DNA of 64,000 nucleotides, from the NCBI GenBank assembly GCA_020725545.1, contig DYEV01000032.1:1-64000 (forward strand), written 5' to 3'. The notes under the pieces were generated by a model that saw nothing but the letters and a program-made list of their open reading frames with translations, was not told the origin of the DNA and did not search any database. Below, in pieces: positions 55,770 to 64,000 of the stretch. The stretch is from Desulfobacca sp. Lineage in GTDB: Bacteria > Desulfobacterota > Desulfobaccia > Desulfobaccales > Desulfobaccaceae. Numbering within the stretch: position 1 is the first letter of the stretch; each line of letters starts with the position of its first letter. The translations under genes were made by a program, and so were the position numbers.

Positions 55770-56714
55770 ATGAACATCTTCATCTCCGGTTCATTGGCCT
55801 ATGACCGGATCATGGATTTTCCCGGCAGGTTCGCCGACCATATCCTCCCCGACAAGATCCATATTCTCAACGTCTGTTTCATGGTCAACGGCCTCACCGA
55901 AAAGTTCGGCGGCACAGCCGGTAATATAGCTTATAACCTGGCCTTATTGGGCGAACGTCCCTTGATTTTGGCCACGGCTGGCAAGGACTTCGGTCGCTAC
56001 CGGGAATGGCTGGCGCGGCATCAGCTGCCTTTGGACGGCATCCGTCTCATCCCCGAAGAATTTACCGCCGGGGCTTATATCACCACCGACCAGGCAGACA
56101 ACCAGATCACCGGCTTTAATCCCGGTGCCATGAAATACCGCTCTTTGTATTCCTTTGATAGTGTTGATGCAGGTCAAAGCATTGCCATCGTCTCCCCCGG
56201 CAACCTGGATGATATGTTAATCTACTCCCAGATTTACCGGGAAAAAAATATCCCTTACATCTTCGATCCCGGCCAATCCATTCCCATGTGGTCCGGGGAA
56301 CGCCTAGCGGAGATGCTCACCGGTGCCAGCATTACCATTTGCAATGATTACGAGCTGGAAATGATCCTGAAAAAAACGGGATGGCGTTTGACTGACATCA
56401 TCGAACGCTGCCAGGTGCTCATAACGACGTTGGGCGAACAAGGCTCGCGTATCCGCCGCCAGGATGAGGAGCGCCACATCGCCGCGGTGCCGGTCAACCA
56501 GGTGGTGGACCCCACCGGCGCCGGCGACGGCTACCGGGCCGGGCTCATCAAAGGCCTGGTCATGGGCAAGGGGCTGGTGGAAGCGGCGCAGATCGGGGCC
56601 TGCTGCGCCAGCTATGCCGTGGAGTTTTACGGCACCCAGGAACACTCCTTTACCTTAGAGGAGTTTTGGGCCCGCTACGAGACCTGCTTCGGGCTGTTGT
56701 CAGGGGATTGCTAG
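55770..56714 (+). CDS. PfkB-family carbohydrate/nucleoside kinase
   Basis: 314 residues. It has GGTAGNIAYNLALLG near the N-terminus and DPTGAGDGYRAGL, the anion-hole and catalytic-Asp motif, near residue 250. The overall pattern is closest to adenosine-kinase-like members. The ATG follows GGAGTC. The substrate is not clear. Confidence 0.9.
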   Translation: MNIFISGSLAYDRIMDFPGRFADHILPDKIHILNVCFMVNGLTEKFGGTAGNIAYNLALLGERPLILATAGKDFGRYREWLARHQLPLDGIRLIPEEFTAGAYITTDQADNQITGFNPGAMKYRSLYSFDSVDAGQSIAIVSPGNLDDMLIYSQIYREKNIPYIFDPGQSIPMWSGERLAEMLTGASITICNDYELEMILKKTGWRLTDIIERCQVLITTLGEQGSRIRRQDEERHIAAVPVNQVVDPTGAGDGYRAGLIKGLVMGKGLVEAAQIGACCASYAVEFYGTQEHSFTLEEFWARYETCFGLLSGDC

Positions 56715-56735
56715 CGAGCAGCCCATTAACTTGCC

Positions 56736-57107
56736 ATGACCGATGTTGCCCCCGAACAACTCCTGGAATTGCCCACCGAGGCGCTCCACCAACTCCCTCC
56801 GCACCGGGTTCTGGCCCTCATCCAGGAGCTTTGCCGGCGTTGGGGGTTCTATGGCCAGAGCCTGACCCTGCGGCACGAAGGGGCAGAATATGTGGTTGCC
56901 TGCCAGGAGAATGCTTTTGCGGTCTACCGGCGGCTAGCCGTGGCGGCCACCCCCCATGCCACCCCGGGTTGGCCGGTCTGCTTGGTGACCAGGGACCACA
57001 TCATCGATGAATGCACCCCGCCGTTCGAAGAAAAAGACTACTTCGCCTGCCACCTAGGGCTGGCCGACTGGCTGACCCTCATCCAGCAGGCCTGCGGAGC
57101 AGACTAG
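56736..57107 (+). CDS. Hypothetical protein, 123 residues
   Basis: Not recognised. It is a soluble protein (RVLALIQELCRRWGFYGQ; EYVVACQENAFAVYRRL) with several Cys residues. It lies 21 bp after the kinase, so cotranscribed. Its TAG stop is formed by the first bases of the TIR repeat (TAGCAGGCTGTTG). Confidence 0.65.
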   Translation: MTDVAPEQLLELPTEALHQLPPHRVLALIQELCRRWGFYGQSLTLRHEGAEYVVACQENAFAVYRRLAVAATPHATPGWPVCLVTRDHIIDECTPPFEEKDYFACHLGLADWLTLIQQACGAD

Positions 57108-57277
57108 CAGGCTGTTGCACAACACCCTTTATTCTCTTTAGGTGGGAGAAAATCCCTTTTCCAGGCTTTTGGCGCAGCCAGAAGGCCGGGTTGGGGGTGG
57201 GGCAGGGGTTTTAGGGGAGGGGAAGGGGGCAGCGCCCCCTGGCTCCCTCCCCGAAAGCACTTTTTCAACAACCTGCT
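57106..57277 (+). repeat. Dispersed TIR repeat, copy D (complete)
   Basis: 172 bp, from AGCAGGCTGTTGCACAACA to TTTTTCAACAACCTGCT, ends being imperfect reverse complements. Interior blocks GGAGAAAATCCCTTTTCC and CTTTTGGCGCAGCCAGAAG are shared with copies A, B and C. A strong hairpin, GGGGGCAGCGCCCCC within G-rich and C-rich arms, lies in the right half. It sits between the stop codons of two convergent genes. Confidence 0.85.
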
Positions 57278-57285
57278 AACCGCGG

Positions 57286-58695
57286 TTAGGCCATCTGGCC
57301 GATGATCTTGAAGAGGGTCATGCCTTTGTGCAAGGTCTCCTCGTATTCGGCCACCTCCTCGGAATCATAGACGATGCCTCCCCCTACGGCAAAATGGACC
57401 TGCTCGCCGGCGCGAATAGCCGTGCGGATGGCAATGTTCAGGTCCAGGTTGCGGTGCAGCCCCAAATAGCCGATGGCACCGCAGTAGACGTGGCGGACTA
57501 CCGGCTCCAGTTCGTCAATTATCTCCATGGCCCGGATTTTGGGGCAGCCGGTGATGGAGCCGCCCGGGAAGGCGGCCCGCAGGATATCCACATGGCTGCA
57601 GGCCGGCCGCAATTGGCCGGTGACGATGGAGACCAGGTGATAGACGTTTTCGTAGGCCTCCAGGCGCTTGTGTTCTTTGACCCGCACCGTCCTTCCCTGA
57701 CAGACCCGCCCCAAATCATTGCGCAAGAGATCCACGATCATGGATAGTTCAGCGTCTTCTTTCAGTGAGGTCTGCAGCTCCTGGCGCAGGGCCGCATCTG
57801 CCTCAGGGGTGCGGCCCCGAGGCCGGGTGCCTTTGATGGGCCGGGTCTCCAGATAATCACCCTGCCGCAGGAGGAAGCGCTCCATGGAGGTGGAGAGGAT
57901 CTGGAAGTCGCCGCAGTTCAAGTAGGCATAAAAGGGCGCGGGATTGCGCCGGAACAACTGCAGGAAGAGGCGATAAAAATCTCCCTGGAAGGCGAAGCTG
58001 AAGCGCTGTGACAGATTCACCTGATAGATATCACCCTGGCGGATGTATTGCCGGGCCCGGCGCACTGCGGCGAGATAACTCTCCTTGGAGAAGGTGCTCT
58101 TGAGCTCACCCACCCGATAGTCCGGCAGAGCCGGGGCCGCGGCGGCCGCCAGGAGGTCTTCCCAACCCAAAGGCGGGGGTCCGGCATCGGCCAGAATACC
58201 GGTTGGGGGTTCATACTGGACCTTGATCTGCCAGGTGCGCCCCTGCCAGCGGTCCTGGACAATGACCTGGCGGGGAAAGGCCAGGACCATCTCCGGCAGC
58301 CGCAGGTCGTCTTTGACCGTCACCGGCAGCCGCTCCAAGTGATTCTTCAGGTCATAGGCCAGGAAGCCCAAAGCCCCGGCGGCGAACGGCGCCACCGGCG
58401 GCGAACCGGGCAGGGCCAGGGCCCCCAAACAATCCTCCAGGATAGCAAAAGGGTTGCCGGTCAACATCTGCGCCCGGCCCGGCCCCTGGACCTCCACCTG
58501 CCGGCCCTTGGCCCGCAGCACCAGGAATGGGTCCCAGCCCAACAGCGAATAGCGGGCCGAATCCAAGTTGCCGCCGCTCAACAGCAGCATGGCATAAGGC
58601 CGCAACCGCAGCCCCAGGAAGAGCTGCTCGAGGCCAATGCCTTCCCCGGGTAGGTGCCGGGGGGTGATCTGCACGTCAGTGATGCGTCCCCACAT
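57286..58695 (-). CDS. pabB: Aminodeoxychorismate/anthranilate synthase component I
   Basis: 469 residues of the chorismate-binding family. FPGGSITGCPKIRAMEIID and GAIGYLGLHRNLDLNIAIRT are the PabB-type signature, and the Trp/chorismate-binding region QVNLSQRFSFAF precedes it. With the glutaminase gene upstream it would make aminodeoxychorismate for folate, or anthranilate. PabB is favoured by the PxxxITGCPKIxAM motif. Confidence 0.9.
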   Translation of the reverse strand: MWGRITDVQITPRHLPGEGIGLEQLFLGLRLRPYAMLLLSGGNLDSARYSLLGWDPFLVLRAKGRQVEVQGPGRAQMLTGNPFAILEDCLGALALPGSPPVAPFAAGALGFLAYDLKNHLERLPVTVKDDLRLPEMVLAFPRQVIVQDRWQGRTWQIKVQYEPPTGILADAGPPPLGWEDLLAAAAAPALPDYRVGELKSTFSKESYLAAVRRARQYIRQGDIYQVNLSQRFSFAFQGDFYRLFLQLFRRNPAPFYAYLNCGDFQILSTSMERFLLRQGDYLETRPIKGTRPRGRTPEADAALRQELQTSLKEDAELSMIVDLLRNDLGRVCQGRTVRVKEHKRLEAYENVYHLVSIVTGQLRPACSHVDILRAAFPGGSITGCPKIRAMEIIDELEPVVRHVYCGAIGYLGLHRNLDLNIAIRTAIRAGEQVHFAVGGGIVYDSEEVAEYEETLHKGMTLFKIIGQMA

Positions 58696-58939
58696 GAAAG
58701 TGGCCAGGGGTCAGGGGCCAGGGGCCAGGGCAAAGGGAAAAAGGCTGCGGGGATAGGCAATAGGGTTAAACAATTGGGATTCCTCCTCTCAAAATTTCCA
58801 TGTCCTCTTGGTCTCCCGCGCGCCCGGAAAATTCACGTTTGCCGCTCATGGCGGGCTTGGGCGGGCACGGCGGCCCGCCCCACTGAGAAAAGATTTTTCC
58901 GGAAACCGTATTTTTTGACTAAATTGCCGGCAGCCATAA
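58696..58939. other. Spacer between pabB and pabA
   Basis: It contains degenerate tandem GGCCAGGGGTCAGG-type units at 58702-58734. No coding or RNA motif is evident. Confidence 0.4.
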
Positions 58940-59575
58940 CTATGGGGCCAGTTGCTGGCCATGATCCATTTTCCCTACAGGTCTTTTTTTACGGCTCACC
59001 GCTCTCTGCTCACGGCTCACCGCCAAAAAATTGCCCACCAGTTCCCTCCCGTACTCCGTCAAAAACGACTCCGGGTGAAACTGCACGCCGTGCAAGGGAT
59101 ACCAGCGGTGGCTGAGGCCCATGATGACGCCGTCGGCACTGCGGGCCGTCACCACCAGGGCGTCGCTGGCCGGCTTAACCATGAGGGAATGGTAGCGGGC
59201 CGCGCCAAAGGGACTGGGGAGCCCGGCAAAAATGCCCTGACCCTGATGGAACACCTCATGGCGTTTGCCATGCACCGGCACCGGCGCCAGGACGGTGCTG
59301 CCGCCGAAGACTTCGTTGATGGCCTGCATGCCCAGGCAGACGCCGAGGATGGGAATTTCTTGATAAAAATGGCCAATGACCGCCTTGCTGATGCCGGCTG
59401 CGGCCGGGGCCTTGGGGCCTGGCGAAATGCAGAGCCAATCGGGTTTTAGGGCGGCTATCCCGGCCAGGTCAATGGCATCGTGGCGCCGGACGATCACCTC
59501 CAGGTCAAATTCATAGAACAATTGCACCAGGTTATAGGTGAAGGAGTCGTAGTTGTCGATCATCACCAGCCGCAT
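58940..59575 (-). CDS. pabA: Glutamine amidotransferase component (PabA/TrpG)
   Basis: 211 residues. MIDNYDSFTYNLVQ opens it; the nucleophile elbow is GVCLGMQAI and the His-Glu pair lies in GVQFHPESFLTEYG. It supplies ammonia to the chorismate-binding subunit. The last 25 residues (REQRAVSRKKRPVGKMDHG) lie beyond the family end and are encoded by a repeat-like stretch. Its leader holds a terminator-like hairpin. Confidence 0.92.
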   Translation of the reverse strand: MRLVMIDNYDSFTYNLVQLFYEFDLEVIVRRHDAIDLAGIAALKPDWLCISPGPKAPAAAGISKAVIGHFYQEIPILGVCLGMQAINEVFGGSTVLAPVPVHGKRHEVFHQGQGIFAGLPSPFGAARYHSLMVKPASDALVVTARSADGVIMGLSHRWYPLHGVQFHPESFLTEYGRELVGNFLAVSREQRAVSRKKRPVGKMDHGQQLAP

Positions 59576-59593
59576 GGTTTTGCCCTCCCGCCC

Positions 59594-59632
59594 AAAAAAA
59601 ACAAGCCACCCAAAGCGAGTCTGGATGGCTTG
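59594..59632 (-). terminator. Terminator hairpin in the pabA leader
   Basis: On the minus strand CAAGCCATCC and GGGTGGCTTG pair around a loop, followed by eight T residues and then the pabA ATG about 20 bp on. No minus-strand gene lies upstream, so it is probably an attenuator of pabA. Confidence 0.65.
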
Positions 59633-59784
59633 CGCCTAGAGCATAACTCAGTTTTTTCATACCATGATATCGGTGCCTGTGCAACCGGAAAAATGACGGA
59701 GTGCCATTTAAGGGATTGCCCCCCTGGCCGAGGGGAGACCGTTTCCCCCCTTGACTCCCTCAATTCATGGGCTACAATGGATTT

Positions 59785-60870
59785 ATGCGGGTTGGGCATA
59801 TCCATTTTCCTTTTACGGCCTTGGTGGGCCAGGAAGAGCTGAAGCTGGCCCTGTTGGTGAACGCGGTCAATCCGGCCATCGGCGGCGTCCTCATCCGGGG
59901 TGAAAAAGGCACCGGCAAATCCACGGCGGTGCGGGCCCTGGCCGGACTCCTGCCCGACCAGGAGGTGGTGGCCGGCTGCCTCTATGGCTGCCATCCCCAG
60001 GGGCTTGACGGCTTCTGTGATGATTGCCTCAGCCGCAAGGTGGCGGACAACGGCCTGCCGGTGAGCCGGCGGCCGGTGCCGGTAGTGACGCTGCCTCTGG
60101 GGGCCACGGAAGACCGGGTGTTGGGCACCCTGGATCTGGAGGCCGCCCTGCATGAGGGCCGGCGCCGCTTTGAACCGGGACTCCTGGCCCGGGTGCACCG
60201 GGGGATCCTCTACATTGATGAGGTGAATCTTTTGGAGGACCACCTGGTGGACATCCTCCTGGATGTGGCCGCCTCCGGGGTCAACGTGGTGGAGCGGGAG
60301 TCCGTCTCTTTTGCCCATCCGGCCCGTTTTCTGTTGGTGGGCACCATGAACCCGGAGGAAGGGGAGGTGCGGCCGCAGCTGCTGGATCGCTTCGGCATCT
60401 GTGTGGAGGTGCGGGGGCTCCTGGAGCCGGCCCGGCGGGCCGAGATCGTCCGGCAGCGCCTGGCCTTTGAGGCCGACCCCAAGGACTTTGTGGCCGCGCA
60501 CCGCCAGGCTGAAGAGGATCTCAAAGAGCGCCTGCTCCGAGCCCGGGCCCTCCTCCCGGCCGTCAGGGTGGGTGATGCGGCCCTCGGGCTGGCCGTGCGC
60601 CTGGCCCTGGCTTTGGGCGCGGAAGGCCACCGGGCCGATCTCACCGCCATCCGGGCGGCCAGCGCCCTGGCAGCCCTGGCCAATCGTACCGAGGTTACCC
60701 TGGCGGACGTCAAACAGGCCGCGGTCTTGGCCCTGCGGCACCGCCGGGCCGTCTCCCTGGACGACGAGTCCGGCGACCCCAACCTGCTGGTGGAACAAGT
60801 GGAGGCCGCGGCGCACAATCTTCAGACCGAGCCACCCCCGCCGGTCCAACCGGAAAAAAAAAGTCCGTAA
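59785..60870 (+). CDS. chlD: Chelatase AAA+ subunit (ChlI/BchI-like), N-terminal part of chlD
   Basis: 361 residues of the magnesium-chelatase ATPase family. Walker A is GEKGTGKST, Walker [15 protein letters not shown], and the arginine-finger region and helical lid follow. The frame stops at 60868-60870, six bases after nine consecutive A residues. A -1 slip there enters the VWA-encoding frame without a stop. This is the reported arrangement in chlD genes that make a small and a medium chelatase subunit from one gene. The cobalt or magnesium specificity is unknown. Confidence 0.88.
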   Translation: MRVGHIHFPFTALVGQEELKLALLVNAVNPAIGGVLIRGEKGTGKSTAVRALAGLLPDQEVVAGCLYGCHPQGLDGFCDDCLSRKVADNGLPVSRRPVPVVTLPLGATEDRVLGTLDLEAALHEGRRRFEPGLLARVHRGILYIDEVNLLEDHLVDILLDVAASGVNVVERESVSFAHPARFLLVGTMNPEEGEVRPQLLDRFGICVEVRGLLEPARRAEIVRQRLAFEADPKDFVAAHRQAEEDLKERLLRARALLPAVRVGDAALGLAVRLALALGAEGHRADLTAIRAASALAALANRTEVTLADVKQAAVLALRHRRAVSLDDESGDPNLLVEQVEAAAHNLQTEPPPPVQPEKKSP

Positions 60871-61757
60871 GGCGCGAGACTCCCATCTCTGAGGCGGCCC
60901 AGATTTTTGCCACGCCGCCGCCCCTGCAGCTGAAATACCTGGAATTTCACTATCCCCGCCGGGCCCAAGGCAAACGCGGCCGGCGCCTGGCTACCCCCAC
61001 CCGGAGCCGCCACGGCCGCTATGTCAAACCCCGCTGGCCAGACGCGGCCGACCCGGACGTGGCCCTGGACGCCACCTTGCGGGCCGCGCTGCAGCGGAAC
61101 CCAGACCTGGTCCGGACCGGGGGGCGACTCATTGCCGACGATCTGCGCTATAAACGCCGGGTGGGCAAGACCCAGGCCCTGCTCTTGCTGGTAGTGGACG
61201 CCAGCGGTTCCATGAGCGCCCAACGCCGCATGGCCGCGGCCAAACAACTGGTCCTGTCGTTTCTGGTCCAGGCCTATCAGCGCCGGGACCGGGTGGGCAT
61301 GATCGTCTTCCACGGCGCCCAGGCCCGGGTGCTCCTGCCGCCCACCAACAGCGTCGCCCTGGCCCGCAAAAAGCTGCAGGTGCTGCCCACCGGCGGCAAG
61401 ACGCCCCTGGCCCACGGCCTGTATCTGGCCTACCGCCTGGCCCGCCGCGAACTGCGGCGTCAGCAGAGCCTCACCCCCCTCATCGTCGTCATCTCCGACG
61501 GCAACCCCAACGTCCCCTGCTTCTCCGCGGATGCCAAGGCCGACGCCTTGCGGGTGGCCAAGGCCATCGCCCGCCGGGGCCTGCCGGCCCTGTTTGTGGA
61601 TACCAACACCAACTTCATGGAACATGGCCTGGGGCTGGCCCTGGCCAAGGCCATGCGCTGCCCCTATGAACGCTTTGAGACCATCGCCGCCGGTCTGGGG
61701 CTTGGACACCTGCTGCCGTCCAGGAAACAAGAGTTATTTTATTGGTCGCCTGAGTAA
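60863..61757 (+). CDS. chlD: VWA-domain part of chlD, reached by a -1 frameshift
   Basis: No plausible start codon with a ribosome-binding site lies in this frame before GTG 61059. The reading frame is open from the A9 run onward, and its text ([36 protein letters not shown]) is the linker of ChlD/BchD proteins. The VWA domain follows, with the MIDAS motif DASGS and the NP/TGGKT region. The fused product is about 657 residues, the usual ChlD size. Confidence 0.75.
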
Positions 61758-62073
61758 GATAGGAAAATCTCTTATGCCTGCACCCGTCGGCGGCGACAAC
61801 CTGCTCTTGGCTGTAAATTTTGCGCAGTTGGCTGACGAAACCTCTGTCGTCTCTGCCGGACGCGCCCTGCCGGCTGGGCTTAGATCTAAGAAAAAATACT
61901 CACTGGTCCTGCGGCGCAATGTGGCGACGCTCCCAAGTCTAAGAGGCTGTCAGCGGCCCTGGATTTGGAGTCAACGGTTGTCGGCCTCTCCCTTTCTCTG
62001 AAAATAAATGGACAAATATTCTTGAAAAATATCATAGTATAATCTACATTAGCCGGAATATCGATAGAAAGAA
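61758..62073. other. Intergenic region before cas6
   Basis: 316 bp. An open frame from ATG 61774 to 62001 has composition not typical of protein and a weak Shine-Dalgarno, so it is not called. TATAAT at 62038-62043 is a possible -10 box for cas6 without a good -35. Confidence 0.35.
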
Positions 62074-63051
62074 ATGCATATGTCTTTTTGGCAGGAAATC
62101 CCCTTTGTGCGCCTGGCTTATACGTATCGCTGCCAGGAAGAGCTCCATCTCCCCCGCTATAAGGGTTCGGCCTTGCGCGGTGCCTTTGGCCATGCTTTGA
62201 AAAAGGTCACGTGTGCCTTGCGGCGGGCTTCGTGTACCGAGTGTCTCCTCCGGCAGTCCTGCGTCTATGTCTATGTTTTTGAGACGCCGCCGCCTCCCGG
62301 AAGTCGGCGCCTGCGGTTATACCCTGCGGCCCCGCACCCTTTTGTGCTCCGCCCGCCGGCCGATCCGCGGCTACGCTTTGCACCCGGGGAAGCGCTCAGC
62401 GGCGAATTGCTGCTTATCGGCCGGGCCATTGATTACCTGCCCTATTTTGTCTATACCCTGGAGGTGTTGGGTCAGGAAGGCTTGGGCCGCGGCCGGGGGC
62501 GGGCTGAGCTGGTCGAGGTCCGCGAACTGGACCGCAGGCAGCAACCAGTGGGCGAGATCTATGCCGCGACTACCGGCTTGCTCACTGCGCCGACCCAGGC
62601 TGCCCGGCGCCAGACCAAGGCCGCGGCGGCACAATCGCCTCATCAGGCCCTTGATCTTTCACTGGAATTTCTGACCCCCGTCCGTTTGAAATATCAGGGG
62701 CGTTTCCTGGAACGGCTGGAATTCCATCACCTGATCCGCAACCTCCTGCGCCGCCTGGCCTCTTTGGCCTACTTCCACTGTGGTCTCGATCCGGAGGCCT
62801 TTTCTTTTAAGGAAACCATCGCCGCGGCCGAAATAGTTCTTAGTTCCTCTTGTCAACTCCAGTGGCTGGATTGGGAGAGGTACTCCAGTCGCCAACAGAG
62901 CCGCCTGCTCATGGGTGGCCTCATTGGCAAGATTCAGTTCCGGGAGGTTCCACCTCCATTCTTTTCTCTGCTGCTCACCGGCGAAGACCTCCATGTGGGC
63001 AAAATGGCCAGCTTCGGGCTGGGCAGGTATGAAATGGCGATAACAACTTAA
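62074..63051 (+). CDS. cas6: CRISPR pre-crRNA endoribonuclease Cas6
   Basis: 325 residues of the Cas6 (RAMP) family, PF10040 type. YKGSALRGAFGHALKK near residue 29, a cysteine group (CTECLLRQSC) and PFVLRPPADP match the family start, and the C-terminal Gly-rich loop (GGLIGKIQF ... GKMASFGLGRYE) closes the RAMP fold. It cuts crRNA precursors. No repeat array is in the window. ATG 62074 or 62080 are possible starts. Confidence 0.88.
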   Translation: MHMSFWQEIPFVRLAYTYRCQEELHLPRYKGSALRGAFGHALKKVTCALRRASCTECLLRQSCVYVYVFETPPPPGSRRLRLYPAAPHPFVLRPPADPRLRFAPGEALSGELLLIGRAIDYLPYFVYTLEVLGQEGLGRGRGRAELVEVRELDRRQQPVGEIYAATTGLLTAPTQAARRQTKAAAAQSPHQALDLSLEFLTPVRLKYQGRFLERLEFHHLIRNLLRRLASLAYFHCGLDPEAFSFKETIAAAEIVLSSSCQLQWLDWERYSSRQQSRLLMGGLIGKIQFREVPPPFFSLLLTGEDLHVGKMASFGLGRYEMAITT

Positions 63052-63067
63052 CTTTCTGGAGAAATAA

Positions 63068-64000
63068 ATGCGGTATCGGGATGTTCTCATCTGTACAGTC
63101 GGCACCAGTCTGCTGGGGAATTTACAGAAAATTGATAATGAGCGTCTTAGCAGAGACTTACAGAATCACAATCACGTGGGCTTGGCCCTCCACCTTCTCC
63201 AAGTATCTCCCGACGATCGACTCTTAGGGGCGGAAATTAATTCCATCACCAGTATCATCCGCCACAACCTCCTCCAGGACCGCCGCCAGCTCATCTTGTT
63301 AATATCCGATACCGCAGATGGCACCTTTATCGGCCAAGTCCTGCGCCAGTATTACGAGCATGCCAAAAACCCCTATCGGTTCCGCCAGGTGAATGTGCAA
63401 ACCCTGGAGGGCCTCACCGACACCGCGGCCCAGCGTTTCCGGACCGAGGGACTCCGCAGTCTGGTCCGCGCCATCGCCAAAGTAGTCCGTCTCGAAACCT
63501 CCGAACGTCTGGTCATCAACGCCACCGGCGGTTACAAAGCCCAGATCTCTTTTGCCGGCATGATCGGCCAGGCTTTGGAGATCCCGGTCTGCTACTTGTT
63601 TGAAAAATTCAGTGAAGTCATCGAATTACCCCCCCAACCCATTGCCCTGGACCTCTCCTTCTGGCTGGAAAACGTTGAGACCTTCTTCGCCCTGGATCAG
63701 AACGAATTGGCAGAAAATCCGACGTCACACGATGAAAAATTTGCATCGTTAGTGGATGAAATTTCAACAAATGGCCAGACGCTCATCGGCTTCTCGGCCG
63801 TCGGCCAATTGTTCCACGAAACTTACCAACATTGGTTTGCTAAACAAAGACTCAACATCCTGCCGCCCAGCACTGCCATTCCCCCAGAAAAGAAAGACAT
63901 TAGCTATGAAGACAGCAACCCGGGGCGCCTCAGAGGCCTCCAGGGTTTCCTGGAAAAAATCTGCCAACTACCGTATGTTACCAGGATCAATACCTTTTAT
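63068..64000 (+). CDS. CRISPR-associated CARF-domain protein (partial at the window end)
   Basis: 311 residues visible, open at 64000. CTVGTSLLGNL at the N-terminus and NATGGYKAQISFAG near residue 151 are the ligand-binding motifs of the CARF family of APE2256/TIGR02619 type. CARF proteins bind cyclic oligoadenylates made by type III Cas10 and activate an effector. The effector domain would lie beyond the window; the last residues are a helical region. ATG 63068 follows CTGGAG and starts 16 bp after cas6. Confidence 0.85.
   Translation, partial: MRYRDVLICTVGTSLLGNLQKIDNERLSRDLQNHNHVGLALHLLQVSPDDRLLGAEINSITSIIRHNLLQDRRQLILLISDTADGTFIGQVLRQYYEHAKNPYRFRQVNVQTLEGLTDTAAQRFRTEGLRSLVRAIAKVVRLETSERLVINATGGYKAQISFAGMIGQALEIPVCYLFEKFSEVIELPPQPIALDLSFWLENVETFFALDQNELAENPTSHDEKFASLVDEISTNGQTLIGFSAVGQLFHETYQHWFAKQRLNILPPSTAIPPEKKDISYEDSNPGRLRGLQGFLEKICQLPYVTRINTFY

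Noticed and set aside
59585-59660. Tryptophan leader peptide in the pabA leader
   Set aside because: A frame with ATG and two Trp codons exists, but it has no ribosome-binding site and its Trp codons are not clustered as in trp attenuators.
59563-60849. Long minus-strand open frame opposite chlD
   Set aside because: It is low in hydrophobic order, rich in G, H and Q, and opposite a well-supported AAA+ gene.
61774-62001. Small plus-strand gene before cas6
   Set aside because: Weak ribosome-binding site and no recognisable or conserved-looking sequence.
62000-64000. CRISPR array near cas6
   Set aside because: No regularly spaced direct repeats were seen inside the window.

Overview
This 64 kb window is a chromosomal segment of a GC-rich, anaerobic-looking bacterium, most likely a Desulfobacterota (former deltaproteobacterial) lineage near Desulfobacca. 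That placement is inferred from gene content: a large HdrA flavoprotein with HdrC, homologues of archaeal formylmethanofuran dehydrogenase subunits, a c-di-AMP riboswitch in front of a cell-wall gene, a rhombosortase with a GlyGly-CTERM lipoprotein, a PEP-CTERM-like exported protein, and the start of a CRISPR locus. No rRNA or phylogenetic marker alignment was available to prove it.

Layout. 0.3-9.5 kb: a phosphoesterase, a plus-strand run of NAD(P)HX repair enzyme, CBS protein, tsaE and a TPR membrane protein, then minus-strand amidohydrolase, Smr, L,D-transpeptidase and nuclease-like genes. 9.5-18.2 kb: a GT9 glycosyltransferase and the most unusual locus, fmdB-fmdA-ferredoxin-hdrC-hdrA-DUF3795. 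18-30 kb: an orphan ABC permease, glnB, slyD, amrS, an IS481 relic, two small heat-shock proteins, dCMP deaminase, the rhombosortase pair, an SDR protein and nadE. 30-46.5 kb: a kinase-like fragment, an MBL-fold protein, a c-di-AMP riboswitch with a 3D-domain protein, efp, an ftsB-like gene, an MFS carrier, glmM-coaX, an apparently orphan cobalamin riboswitch, ihfA, tRNA-Gln and the riboflavin/nusB cluster. 46.5-59.6 kb: a membrane serine protease, mazG, a cvpA-like gene, a thymidylate-synthase homologue with a DGxHR partner, a PEP-CTERM-like protein, dnaB, a PfkB kinase and pabA/pabB. 59.7-64 kb: a chlD-type chelatase locus whose two parts are joined by a probable -1 frameshift at an A9 run, then cas6 and a CARF-family effector that runs off the window.

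How genes work together. The fmd/hdr locus is the best candidate for an undescribed system. FmdB keeps its four [4Fe-4S] cysteines but has Trp-Lys where characterised enzymes have the Mo/W-binding Cys-His. FmdA keeps its fold but has lost the metal-binding histidines and the HPNGGPF-type motif. Both are translationally coupled to an Fe-S protein and lie beside an Hdr module that lacks HdrB, so the locus looks like an electron-transfer complex built on a catalytically dead formylmethanofuran dehydrogenase scaffold. The window also holds a family of roughly 170 bp repeats with imperfect inverted ends, most of which begin at the stop codon of a neighbouring gene.
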